DNA of 64,000 bases from NCBI GenBank assembly GCA_905221605.1, contig CAJNDS010002095.1, forward strand, positions 442,001 to 506,000, read 5' to 3'. This document shows positions 19,405 to 29,297 of the stretch, piece after piece (the stretch's first letter is position 1; the number at the start of each line of letters is the position of its first letter). Source of the stretch: Symbiodinium natans. Taxonomy: Eukaryota > Sar > Dinophyceae > Suessiales > Symbiodiniaceae. The notes under the pieces are model-generated. The model did not search any database, was not told the DNA's origin, and saw only the letters and a list, made by a program, of their open reading frames with translations. The position numbers and the translations under genes were made by a program.

Positions 19405-19475
19405 CTAAACCCCATACCCTAAACCCTAAACCCTAAACCCTAAACCCTAAACCCTAGCCCTAAACCCTAAACCAT
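19405..19475 (-). repeat. (CCCTAAA)n array
   Basis: About ten units, interrupting what looks like a family-F element (GGGCCCATGAA before, GAAACTACCCTCAG after). Confidence 0.85.
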
Positions 19476-20000
19476 GAAACTACCCTCAGAAGCTGGACGG
19501 GATGCAGGCATTGGGGTTTCTACTATTTGCTGCAAGAGGGAATCAGGACACTCCTGGGCATCCGAGATGGGGGGGGCACGAGTATTGTCTAGGGTTTCCC
19601 TGCCAAAAACGCTATTGGGCAACCGAACTCCCGAACCCCAAACCCTAATCCCTAAAACCCTGGAACCCTAAAACTTTAAACCCTAAACCCTAAGCGAACC
19701 CGGACGTACCCAGGTGCGCAGTCAGTTGCTGCCGCCCCAGGACTGGGATTCGGGCTGACACGGGCTGATTCGGACAACTTTTAAAATTAGATTCAAACTG
19801 TGTTTAACAATGTTGGCTGTGTGTTTTTCTGCTTTATCAGAGGAGGGCTTATCAATCTCATGACTAAGGTAATTCCAGCGGCTTGGGGCTTCGGTCATCA
19901 GGTCCCTCCCAGGCCTCCCTGAAATAAGGATAGCCAGCTGGTGATGTAGGGTTCTTCAAAGCAGAACAGGGCTTAAATACGCCTCTTGAAAGACTACAAG

Positions 20001-20002
<2 letters not shown>

Positions 20003-20048
<46 letters not shown>

Positions 20049-20233
20049 ACGCACACGCACACGCACACGCACACGCACACGCACACGCACACGCACACGC
20101 ACACTCACACGCACACGCACACGCACACGCACACGCACACGCACACGCACACGCACACGCACACGCACACGCACACGCACACGCACACGCACACGCACAC
20201 GCACACGCACACGCACACACACACACACACACA
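20003..20233. repeat. (CA)n / (CACACG)n microsatellite
   Basis: CA repeats at both ends and a long CACACG / CACG core. The open frames across it (poly Thr-His, Val-Arg, Ala-Cys) are simple-repeat artefacts. Confidence 0.95.
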
Positions 20234-20484
20234 GAAAACCTCAAACCTGAGATCGGAATTTCTCAGCGCCCTATAAGCCCTACAAACCCGAAAGACCCTG
20301 TAAACCCAACAAACCCCATAAAGCCTTGAAACCCTATACACCCGATAAAGAACCCGATACACCCAACAACCGTCAATCACCCCCCTCAAAAAACCCTACA
20401 GAAAACCCCATGAAGCCGGATTCTTGGGCGGCCGAAGGCCCTAAACCCCAAACCCTAAACCCTAAACCCTAGGACCTAAACCCT

Positions 20485-20556
20485 AAAGAGCCACGGAACG
20501 CGCTTGATCCAGCGGAAAAGGAGGTGGGTGCCTCGGCTGCAAGATTCCGGATGTCG
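20485..20556 (-). CDS. Exon-like block, possible membrane segment
   Basis: After ATCTTGCAG the minus strand can read RGTHLLFRWIKRVPWLF, running into telomere-like TTTAGGG. It lies between the S1-like and S3-S4-like candidates. Weak: two frames are open. Confidence 0.3.
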
Positions 20557-20888
20557 AGTCGAGGCTGCCGAGTCGAGGGTTGAGGGTTTAGGGTTTAGGG
20601 TTTGGGGCTTGGGGCTTGGGGTTTAGGGTTTAGGGTTTAGGGTTTACCGTTTAGGGCTATTGGGGTTTCGGGCGTAGGGCTAGTGGGGTTTGGGGCTTAT
20701 AGGCTTTATCAGGGTGTAGGGACGAGCTGGGCCAGACATTAGGTCCTAGGGTTCGTAGCGTTTAGGGTTTCGTCGGGTTTAGGGTTCTGGAACTGTGTTC
20801 CTATGTGCCTGCACTTTTGTACATCATCTGTGAAGCCCGAAAAGGGGGAACTGTGAGACAGGCTGGTCCGCCTTAAAAAGAAACCCTT

Positions 20889-20974
20889 GGGATGTTCCCC
20901 CTTCTATTCCCCTAAACCCTAAACCCGAAACCCTAATCCCTATTAAGGACTGTTAGTATAGGGGGGAACATCCC
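20889..20974. mobile_element. Family-G TIR element, copy 1
   Basis: GGGATGTTCCCCCTTCTATT on the left and TATAGGGGGGAACATCCC on the right are inverted copies; 86 bp. The interior is partly CCCTAAACCCGAAACCC. Partial copies lie at 40140-40208 and 43240-43310. Confidence 0.65.
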
Positions 20975-21214
20975 ACAGAAACCTCGCTGAGTGCCTCCGA
21001 GCAACTGAGGCGCTTGTAGCCACGCACAAGGGTCCAAACCTCTGCCAAGTTGGTCGTTTAGGGTTTAGGGTTTAGGGATTTCTCAAGGGATTATAGTCTT
21101 TCGGGGTATACCTGGAAATTTACCTCCGGAAGTGCTTCACGTGGTTCCCCCCTCCCACTCTGCATTTATTGTAGAAAGCTTGCCCCGACAGGAACTATTT
21201 ACCAAACCTACTCC

Positions 21215-21288
21215 GGGGGGGGGGGGGGGGGGCCCCCCCCGCCTCCCGTAGGTAAATTAGGCCAAGGGGGGGGGGGGGGGGGGGGGGG
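21215..21288. repeat. G18-C8 and G23 tracts
   Basis: G run 21215-21232 flows directly into C run 21233-21240 (perfect hairpin potential). A second G run lies at 21266-21288. Confidence 0.95.
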
Positions 21289-21479
21289 TGATCTATATAG
21301 GACACGGACCCTTTAGGGACACTAAGCATAGTTGTACTAAACACAAGCACGAGGACCAGGACCAACTATCGACTCACACGGGCTGTAGGGTTCCCAACGT
21401 CGCCCCCACCCCCCCCCCCCCCCAGCACAGCAAACAAACCAAAACGAGCCCTAAAAGAACTAAGCCCTAAGCCCTGAAC

Positions 21480-22415
21480 CCTAAGCCCTGAGCCCTAAAC
21501 CCTAAACCTTAAGCCCTAAGCCCTGAGCCCTGAACCCGAAAACTCCAAACTAATAATGGGTGTTCCCAGAATAAGGATATCTGCCCAAAATACAGTCATC
21601 CTTGCAACAGGAACTCGTAAAATGGCCACCAGAAAATCCGGAAACCCGCAACCCTTGATCCCAAACTCCCAAACTCCCAAACTCCCTAAACTCCCTAAAC
21701 TCCCTAAACTCGCCAAACCCTAGAACCGCTCCCTACACAATCTCTGGTGGTCGAACTCACCCACGCAGGCCGAGGCGCGAAGGTGAAGCACTCTGACACG
21801 CCCTCTGAGGCCAACAGGCCCCACCTGAGCTATAGGCTTGAGGATTTACAGGGCTTGTATAGGGTATTGGGTATAGGGTTTAGGGTATGGGGTTTAGGGT
21901 TTGGGGTTTCGGGTTTGGGGGTTGGGGGTTTAGGGGACAAGCCCTCCAAAAGCAGCTTCAAGGCTTACTGCCAAAGCCTAGGCCTCAACGACCCATGTGT
22001 GTCACCCAATGCTCTTGTAGGCCCTTGGAAGAGCAATGATTCCCCTACCCGCTGCAAGAAACCCTTGTCTAGAACATGCTTCATACGAGCCAATGCTGCT
22101 GTAGGTCCTTGACCCTTAACCTTAAACCCTAAACCTTTACGAAACCCTTATCTAGGACATGTTTCAGAAGGGCTTAGAAAGCCAGCCCTGAACCCTTTTA
22201 GCCCTAAAGCCCTCTAAAAACCCGATAATCCCAAAGATCCCTTCTGTCCCTACCCATCCCTATAATCCCTATAAACCCTACAAGCCCTGGTACACATTCC
22301 ATTATGGGATCCTAGCAAACTACCACCCGGCCACCAAAACAAGATCCACAAAGAACAAGACTTAAGGAAGCCACGCTTCTGCCTTTTGGGTGGGTGGGGG
22401 CCGGTGGGGGGGGCG
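21480..22415. other. Degenerate repeat region without supported gene
   Basis: CCCTAAG- and ACTCCCTAAACTCCC-type units (21470-21720), TTTAGGG at 21880-21930, anonymous DNA to 22415. The plus-strand 121-codon frame at 21747 is largely repeat read-through. Confidence 0.5.
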
Positions 22416-22416
22416 A

Positions 22417-22528
22417 CCCTAAACCCTAAACCCTAAACCCTAAACCCTAAACCCTAAACCCTAAACCCTAAACCCTAAACCCTAAACCCTAAACCCTAAA
22501 CCCTACCCTAAACCCCAAACCCTAAACC
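22417..22528 (-). repeat. (CCCTAAA)n array
   Basis: About 14 units. In gene sense this is TTTAGGG starting right at the exon end at 22531. Confidence 0.95.
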
Positions 22529-22610
22529 CTCTTCGCGACTGAAACCCCTATTCCAGAGAACATCTGCAGCTCGGCCACAGCGCGCAGCGCAGAATCTTCG
22601 GGGCTTGCAC
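22529..22610 (-). CDS. Channel-gene exon candidate
   Basis: A good acceptor (CCTGCTCCTCGCAG) precedes GTGCAAGCC. The frame reads ASPEDSALRAVAELQMFSGI then GVSVAKR. The exon runs into AAGAGG-GTTTAGGG, so the telomeric repeat itself supplies the GT. Upstream is TTTAGGG on plus (CCCTAAA in gene sense), so the polarity rule holds. Confidence 0.5.
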
Positions 22611-22639
22611 CTGCGAGGAGCAGGCTCAGGGTTCATCTG

Positions 22640-23330
22640 GAGTTAGGGTTTAGGGTTTAGGGTTTAGGGTTCAGGGTTTAGGGTTTAGGGGTCTAGGAGC
22701 TTTGGGGGGTTTAGGGGGTTTAGGGGCTTTAGGGTCTAGGGGCTTTAGGGTCTAGGGGTTTTAGGGCTTAGGGTTTTTCAGGGGGTTTAGGGTTCATGGT
22801 GTCGAGGGTTTAGAGGGTGTTTGGGGGTCGTAGGCTAGGGGTTTTGAGCTGAAGGGTGTGGGATTCTCAAAGGTCGGGCTAGCTCTTCTACAACCAAACC
22901 AGAGGATTGCTCTGGTTGTTCCCGGCATGATGGCGAAGGCTCCCAAGGGCGATTTTTTCAGGATTTCGGGTTTTAGGGCTTCGGGTTTAGGGCTCCGGGT
23001 AAATTAGGGTACCTTCCTGGGCTCTTTTTTTAATAGGGGAATCCTACGTTTCCCTAAAAAAAACGGCGCCGAAGCAAATATCTTGTGCACTGATACGCGG
23101 CTCAACCAACAAATGGCGAACCCTAAATCCTAAACCCTAAAAGGGGTGCACTTTTGTTGCTTCAAGGGTTTATATATTTCAGGGAACTCAAACCCCCTCA
23201 ACAGAATGGGAACCAGGGCACTGCTGGGCCTCCCCTAAACACTAAACCCTAAACCTTGAACTCTAAACCCTAAACCCTAGACCCTAAACCCCTGAACCCT
23301 AGAATATGAACCCTATAAACCCTAAACCGT
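22640..23330. other. Degenerate TTTAGGG / CCCTAAA region
   Basis: TTTAGGG at 22640-22690 with many TTTAGGGG variants to 22860, anonymous DNA, then CCCTAAA variants at 23225-23330. A weak minus-strand block at 23345-23395 (AARQAVRAFTNSAQ) follows TTGCAG. Confidence 0.5.
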
Positions 23331-23445
23331 AGAACGCTGTGCTGAGTTTGTGAAAGCACGGACGGCCTGGCGGGCGGCTACTGCAAGTTGTAGAACAGGA
23401 ACGAGTTTTTCAGAGAGCCACGCTGAGGCTGGGAGGGTTTGGGGT

Positions 23446-24072
23446 TTAGGGTTTAAGGTTTAGAGGTGCCAGGGCGAAGGTCTCGTCTTCAAGTTTGCGC
23501 CGGGCAAGCTCTCCCTTCAACTTCTCTTTGAAGCCATCTTCGCCCAGTTGGGGTGGAGACATCGGCAACTCTGGCATCTTGGTAGCGACCATCTTCTGAG
23601 GAATCGCGGAAAGTCAGAAGAACGTGTCCCCAGGCTTGCCCAAATGTGTGTGTCAGGCAACTTCTGCATCTCGGAGGCTTGCAACTGCCCACAAGCTCGT
23701 CGTCAATCCTTGCGGATCACATCCTTCGCCTATTCCTACGTGCACTTCGCAGTGGCGCGAACCATGAATGAGAACAGCAGGGGCAACCTTTTGAAGTTTC
23801 CAAGCCGCCCAGAGGCTGATGGACAGCTCTCGAGGCTTCATGCTCTCGACTTTCTGAGGCATTCGCTCCGCGATGGCTGGAGCAGCCATCAACACCTCAG
23901 AGGCCGCCTCTTGTTCGCTGTGGCCCACAGGATGTGCGAAGAAAGTGCTGAGGAGTCCTGCTCTCGACTCTCTGCGTTATGCGCACAGCATTGGCAAGAG
24001 CAACCATCAGAACAGCACGGGCTGCCTCTTGCCGGTTTGCAGCTGCCCACCGGATGTTCGACAAGTGCTGAA
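23446..24072 (-). pseudogene. Frame-disrupted C-terminal third of the second OPR-like gene
   Basis: Relative to the canonical 120-bp unit I see a 1-base deletion near 24072, a 2-base gain near 23950 and a 4-base loss near 23920, which together restore the frame. The restored part carries APAIAERMPQKVES and MKPRELSISLWAAWKLQ. A further shift follows near 23780, then a TGA near 23650, before the homologous tail. Confidence 0.6.
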
Positions 24073-26056
24073 GATCATGCTCTCGACCCGCTGCGCATAG
24101 CGCACCGCAATCGCAGGAACCGCCATCAGAACAGCCGGGGCTGCATCTTGCAGATTCGCCGTGGCCCAGAGGCTGAATGACAGCTCTTGAGGCTTCATTC
24201 TCTCGACCTGCTGTGGTATTTGCTTCGTAATGGCAGGAACAGCCATCAGAACAGCAGGGGCCGCCTTTTGAAGTTTCGAGGCCGCCCAGAGGCTGTTGGA
24301 CAGCTCTTGAGGCTTCATGCTCTCAACTTTGTGAGGAATTCGCTCCGCGAGGGCAGGAACAGTCATCAGAACAGCAGGGATTGCCTCTTGCAGATTCGCT
24401 GTGGCCCACAGGATATTCGACAACTGCTGAGGAATCATGCTTTCGACTTTATGTGGTATCCGCCCCGCGATGGCAGGAACAGCCATCAGAACAGCAGGGG
24501 CCGCCTCTTGAAGGTTCGCAGCCGCCCACAAACTGTTGGACAGCTCTTGAGGCTTCATCCTCTCGACCTGTTGCGATAGTCGCTCCGCGATGGCAGGAAC
24601 AACCATCAGAACAGCAGGGGCTGCCTCTTGCAGATTCGCTGTGGCCCATAGGATGTTCGACAACTGCTGAGGAACCATGCTCTCGACTTTCTCTGCAATC
24701 CGCTTCACGATGGCAGGAATAGCCGTCAGAACAGCAGGCGCCGCCTCTTGCAGGTTCGCAGCCGCCCACAGGCTGTTGGACAGCTCTTGAGGTTTCATGT
24801 TCTCGACCAGCTGTGATATTCGCTGAGCGAGGGCTGGAACAGCCTTCAGAACAGCAGGGGCTGCCTCTTGCAGATACGCTGTGGCCCACAGGATATTCGA
24901 CAACTGCTGAGGAATCATGCTCTCGACTTTATGTGGTATCCTCTCCGCGATGGCAGGAACAGCCATCAGAACAGCAGGGGCCGCCTCTTGCAGGTTCGCA
25001 GCCGCCCACAAGCTGTTGGACAGCTCTTGAGGCTTCATGCTCGCGACTTGCCGAGGTATTCGCTCCGCGATGGCAGGAACGGCCATCAAAACCTCAGGGG
25101 CCGCATCTTGTAGTTTCGCGGAAGCCCAAAGGATGTTGGACAGCTGCTGAGGACTCATGCTCTCGACTTTCTGCGTGACGTGCACAGCAATGGCAGGAAC
25201 AGCAACTAGAACCTCAGGGGCCGCCTCTTGCAGGTTTGCAGCTGCCCAGAGACTGTTGGACAGCTCTTGAGGTTTCATGCCTCCTGCTTTCTCGCGCGCA
25301 CAGCGCGCAAGAGCCGGCACTGTGTCTTCCATGCCCTCTCCAATGTCTTGACAAATCCCCACAAGCGCCCACAGGACATTTGCAGCCCCACGCGGTGTGA
25401 TCGTGTCTTCCTCGAGCATAGCGCGCAACTTCTCCACCAGTTTGGGCCATGTGGAGCTTTTGGCATCACTGGCTGACAGCTGGCGACTTCTCTTGAAGAA
25501 GGCTGCCCGGGTGAAGGCGGCGGATATATGGATTACATTGAACCCACTTCCATCGAGCTCCTGCTCAAGGAGAGCCAGCAGCTCCGTAGTTGAAGTCGTA
25601 TTTTTGATCTTTGAAGTGAGAACCCTGGGTCTGGACCTTGGCCGACTTCTGAATCCCTCCCTAAAAAAGTTTAACCTTTTTAGGCTCCTTATTGTAGTTT
25701 CTACAAGAAAATCCTTAAAAGGTTAGAGTCTTAAGAGCCAGCCCAGAAGAAAGCCAGGAGACGGCCGTCGGGTGGGGGACTCTTTCAGCGATCGCGGGCC
25801 TCTGCAGGCAGAATGGCCCGACACTGACGGCAAGGTGGCGAGGCAGCCTGCAAAACCAACGTCCGCCCTTCTATTTCTACTCCTTGCAGAGTTTAAGTCT
25901 ACAAGTACCCTTATAAAAAATGAGGTCTATAAGTACCCAAATAAACATGTAAAAGGTTGCCCCAACTATGCCAAAGTTACTGCTTCTTTCCAGCGGAAGC
26001 AGAGAAGCCAGCACGGGGCCAAGCAGAAAAGCACCCGGAGGGCGGCGTTGCGGCAT
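23446..26056 (-). CDS. Second OPR-like repeat protein gene, interrupted and partly decayed
   Basis: Paralogue of 6952-8265. Exon 1 starts at ATG 26056 (MPQRRPPGAFLLGPVLASLL). After a 100-bp insertion it resumes with RADVGFAGC, aligning to the leader of the paralogue. A second insertion (family A) is followed by VLTSKIKNTTSTTELLALLE and TWPKLVEKLRAML. Ten 40-aa repeats follow, alternating MKPQELSNSLWAAANLQ and MxPQQLSNILWATANLQ types, so the true unit is an 80-aa (240-bp) pair. At about 24072 a 1-base deletion breaks the frame; further indels bring it back by 23928, and later ones break it again. The final segment (GEDGFKEKLKGELARRKLED) matches the paralogue's C terminus and is again in the main frame, with a TAA from CCCTAA repeat. 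It is either a recent pseudogene or a functional gene with extra introns. It lies between channel exons at 26757 and 22610. Confidence 0.7.
25638..25758. mobile_element. Family-A TIR element inserted in coding sequence (introner candidate)
   Basis: 121 bp with the family-A ends (TTGGCCGACTTCTG on plus-left, AGAAGAAAGCCAGG on plus-right) and the GTAGTTTCTAC core. The flanks GGACC / AGACG match 3 of 5. It splits the leader-to-helix junction of the OPR-like gene exactly where the paralogue at 8040-8110 has none. Read through, it brings an in-frame TAA, so the gene needs it spliced out. Removing 120 bp keeps the frame, but no single GT/GC-AG pair is clearly right. Confidence 0.7.
25882..25985. 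other. Probable intron or insertion in the OPR-like leader
   Basis: About 104 bp absent from the paralogue, between GCTGGAAAG and AGAAATAGAAGG in gene sense. A/T-rich, with two direct copies of GTCTACAAGTACCC-like sequence. Ends are GCAG-related. Exact splice sites are uncertain. Confidence 0.5.
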
Positions 26057-26099
26057 CGGGAGGTCTTGCACGATTGTGGTGCTATACCCCTGAACCCCT

Positions 26100-26212
26100 A
26101 CACCTATACACCCTACACCCTACACCCTAAACCCTGAACCCTGAACCCTAAACCCTGAACCCTAAACCCTAAACCCTAAACCCTAAACCCTAAACCCTAA
26201 ACCCTCAACCCA
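26100..26212 (-). repeat. (CCCTAAA)n array with CCCTACA/CCCTGAA variants
   Basis: About 16 units just upstream of the OPR-like gene start. Confidence 0.9.
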
Positions 26213-26389
26213 GCGCCTTGCTGCTTGAGCAGGTCTGTCTCTGCAGAGCTCTCGAAACCGATTTCGGGTTTAGGGTTTCGGGTTTAGGGTTTAGGGCTTT
26301 CGGCTTAACCCCCTGCGGTCGGACCCCTCTAGGGACGGGGGTTTAGGGTTTAGGCTTTAGGGCAGTTTAGGGGTTTAGTTTAGGGTGTT

Positions 26390-26520
26390 CAAGGGGTGTA
26401 GGTACTTAGGGAACCTTCGGGAAGCTTAGGGAGCCTTAGGGAGTAGTGGGGAGTGTCAGGGAACGTTGGGTTATAAACCTCCCTTGAACCCTCCTCCCTT
26501 AAGAACTGTATAAGCCGTTA
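26390..26520. mobile_element. Family-E element, copy 2
   Basis: TTCAAGGGGTGTAGGTACTT on the left, CCTTGAACCCTCCTCCCTTA on the right, with internal GGGAGCCTTAGGGAGTAG. Matches 10083-10175 and 28855-28975. Confidence 0.55.
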
Positions 26521-26756
26521 CCCTGAACCCTGAACCCTACAAACACTACCCGAAGGGTCCATGTACCTCATTGTTATATACTTGGACCCCACAGTCCCTA
26601 TATAGGAAGTACTTTAAGGCCTAAGTCCAGGGTTTAGGGTTTAGGGTTTAGGGTTTAGGGTTTAGGGTTTTAGGGTCTTAGTATTTAGCTACATGGACCC
26701 CTTAGGCTTCAAATACCCCCAAAGCACCGAAACCCCGCGGATGCTCGGGATGGTGC

Positions 26757-26804
26757 CTGGCCGGAGCCCCAGATCCAGTAGCAGATCACCGCGTTGGCGA
26801 GAAT
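26757..26804 (-). CDS. Channel-gene exon candidate, S1-like
   Basis: Acceptor TCTTGCCCGGCAG, exon from 26804: ILANAVICYWIWGSGQ, ending CAG before GC (GC donor). Hydrophobic with aromatic residues. It would join in phase 0 to the pre-S1 exon that ends TGG at a GTTTAGGG donor. Confidence 0.5.
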
Positions 26805-27429
26805 CTGCCGGGCAAGACTTGCTCAGGGAGCAAGGGAACTTAGGGTTTAGAGTTTATAGTGTTTAGGGTGTAGGGTTTGGGGTTTAGGGTTTAGGATTTC
26901 TAAACTTCAGCCGCAGAACATAAACGCCCCTAGTGACCCCAAACCGTCCTAAAACCCTCAACTGCTTTCAGGACTCAGTTCACACGGCGCGAATTCGCGA
27001 ACCCGGAAACAAGCCCAGGAACGCCACAAGACTTCGGGGAAGATTAGGCACCGACAGCTGCAATTCGGGTACTAGGGGCCCAGGCTTTTGGGTTGAGAGA
27101 TGCTCGGAACCCCTCAATGCAAAACCTCTCTTAGCGCCTAAGCCCCGCCAAAAACTCCTAAATTCTACAACGCCCCGCAAAGCAAGGGCCCTAAACCATC
27201 ACAACCTTGAGACAAGTTTGTGTGCGCGTGAGCCATTTCTCGGGCCGCCTGATGGCCGAGGTCGATGAGGAACATTGGCCTCCCAATATCGAGCATGCAG
27301 CTCCGTGTCTGCTTCTTGTTGCTTGGCCTGCCTTATACCACACAAGCACACTAAGCTGCACTTACAAACAGAAACAACAAAAAACCCTATTAAACCCCTA
27401 ACCCTAAACCCGAAACCCTAAACCCTAAA

Positions 27430-27523
27430 CCCACGCCGGCACCGGCCTGAACGCCTGCCACAGGTGCTTCAGAAGAGCGTGGATCACCAGCTTGGTGAAG
27501 ATGCGCTGGTCCTTCGTCGCCGC
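27430..27523 (-). CDS. Channel-gene exon, pre-S1 region
   Basis: Acceptor TACGCCTGAG, open for 31 codons: AATKDQRIFTKLVIHALLKH then LWQAFRPVPAW. The LL.H.W..F pattern is what ankyrin-TRP channels show between the ankyrin block and S1. The exon end GCGTGG is followed at once by GTTTAGGGTTTAGGG, so the donor GT is the first base pair of a telomeric array. CCCTAAA lies upstream in gene sense. Confidence 0.6.
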
Positions 27524-27579
27524 CTCAGGCGTAGGGTTTAGGGTTTAGGGTTTAGGGTTGAGGGTTTAGGGTTTAGGGT

Positions 27580-27678
27580 TATAACTGTACTTATAGCTAT
27601 GTTAAGGGACTTAAGGGGCGTTTAAATGGGTCATGAGTACAGTTTTCATTGCTTCATAAGTACCATGAACCTCCAAGT
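27580..27678. mobile_element. Family-B element, 5' part replaced by telomeric repeat
   Basis: The right end TAAGTACCATGAACCTCCAAGTA-like terminus (ends 27678) is intact. The left TIR is missing and TTTAGGG units abut at 27575. Confidence 0.5.
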
Positions 27679-27689
27679 ACCCCGAAACC

Positions 27690-29130
27690 CTGAAGCACCA
27701 AATCCCCTGAACCGTTCAAACCCCCGAGAGCCCCAAATCTCCAAACCCACAACCAAAACCCAGACCCAAACACCGAAAAGGATGGAGACTCCAAAACCTG
27801 GAAACCCGAAAAATGAAACCCTAAATCCCCAAAACACTTGAGCCCGACCTAAAAAACTAGGGTTTCGGGTTTAGGGTTTTGAGGTTTTAGGGTTTAAGGT
27901 TAGGGTATGATGAGACCCTAACACCTAGCAAACCATAAAAAGCCCTAACACACTTAAAGCCCACCCTCAGCCCGCCAAAGCTACGGCTAAAACCTAGAAA
28001 CCTAAATATTAAAGGTTTTAGGGTTTAGGGTTTAGGGTTTAGCCCTAAATCCCTAAAGCACTGGAAGCCCCACAACCTAAAAGTCGAACCCTAAACGCGA
28101 GAACCCCAAGACCCCAAAACCCTAAGCCTCTGAAAATCTAACCCCCCAAACCCATAACCTTGAACCCAGACACTAAACTCTAAACCCTGAGACCACCCCC
28201 CCAAAAAACCAAGGTCCCCAAAGACCCCAAGACCCCAAAACCCTAAGCCCCTGAAAATCTAACCCCCCGAAACCCATAACCCTGAACCCCAAACCCTAAA
28301 CCCTAAACCCTAGCCTAGACCCCAAACCCTAAGACCACCCCCCCAAAAGACCCCCAAGTCCCCAAAAGAGGGATGGCTGAGGTCAGTGCCAGGCAGTGGA
28401 CCATCTCACAGTTCAGAACCCCTGGTTTAGGGTTTAGGGTTTAGGGTTTAGGTCACCCAAAGGATCCCGTGAACATCAGCCGGGTTTATAGAGTTTTAGG
28501 GTTTTAGGGGTTTTTGGTTTGGGATATGCGGTTTTGGGGTGCAGTGTGTTGGGGCTTGGGGTCAAATTCGTCAGCTGACGCACGAAATGCTGAACCCTAA
28601 GCCCTCAACTCCAAATCCTCACCCCTAAGCTCTGGACACACAACCCTGAACCCTAACGTTTCCCGAGTAAGCGCAGCATGCAGGTTTGGGGTTGAGTCGG
28701 GTTGAGACCTAACCCGAATTCACAACCTGAACTCGTGCCCCTAAACCAGATCTGCACAGTAGTTTGTCCTTTGTTATAGAGTTCTTCAGGGAGGGGGGGT
28801 TTCTAGGGGGTTTAGGATTTAGGGCTTAGGGTTGAGGGTTTAGGGTTAATGGAGGGGGTTCAAGAGGGGTATGCCCAAGGCTCCCTAATACTCCGTACTA
28901 CTCCCTAAGGCTCCCTAAGGTTCCCTAGGCACCTACCGCCCATGAACCCCCCTCCCTTAAGGATTCCATAACTTTGGTTTGCCACTCGAAACACAAAATG
29001 TCGTCATGACTCTGGACCGTCCGCATGGCTCGTCTTCATAACTTGGGGGTTGCGGCTTCAGGACTTAGGGCTCAGGGGCCCGCATCCCCACACCCTAAAC
29101 CCTACACACCCTAACCCCTAAGCCCGAAAA
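27690..29130. other. Degenerate telomere-like region
   Basis: Mixed CCCTAAA/CCCCAAA and TTTAGGG fragments, a near-duplicate ~110-bp block at 28085-28210 and 28225-28345 (both contain AACCCTAAGCC and ACCACCCCCCC), a weak exon-like block at 28377-28424 (VLNCEMVHCLALTSAIPLLG) and a family-E copy at 28855-28975. Confidence 0.5.
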
Positions 29131-29136
29131 TTTCGG

Positions 29137-29208
29137 CCCTAAACCCTAAACCCTAAACCCTAAACCCTAAACCCTAAACCCTAAACCCTAAACCCTAAAC
29201 CCTAAACC
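29137..29208 (-). repeat. (CCCTAAA)n array
   Basis: About ten perfect units abutting the exon end at 29209. Confidence 0.95.
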
Positions 29209-29286
29209 CTCTTCAGGGCCTGGAAGCAGCAGCACCCGCACGGTGACCTCCTGACTCTTCTTGGGGTCGGGAGGCGCGAGCTGGTC
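29209..29286 (-). CDS. Channel-gene exon candidate, clean telomeric borders
   Basis: Acceptor TTTCATTTCCCAG, exon from 29286: DQLAPPDPKKSQEVTVRVLL then LPGPEE. It runs into GAGG-GTTTAGGG. TTTAGGG (plus) starts 12 bp beyond the acceptor. One of the best examples of an exon sandwiched between inverted telomeric arrays. Confidence 0.55.
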
Positions 29287-29297
29287 CTGGGAAATGA

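Noticed and set aside
19864-20389. Open frames of 90-126 codons over the CA/CACACG tract
   Set aside because: Pure microsatellite translation (Thr-His, Val-Arg, Ala-Cys).
24187-25178. Plus-strand frames of 113-130 codons over the second OPR-like gene
   Set aside because: Antisense shadows of the 120-bp repeats.
24100-25280. CRISPR-like array (regular 120-bp period)
   Set aside because: The period is a coding 40-aa repeat without unique spacers.
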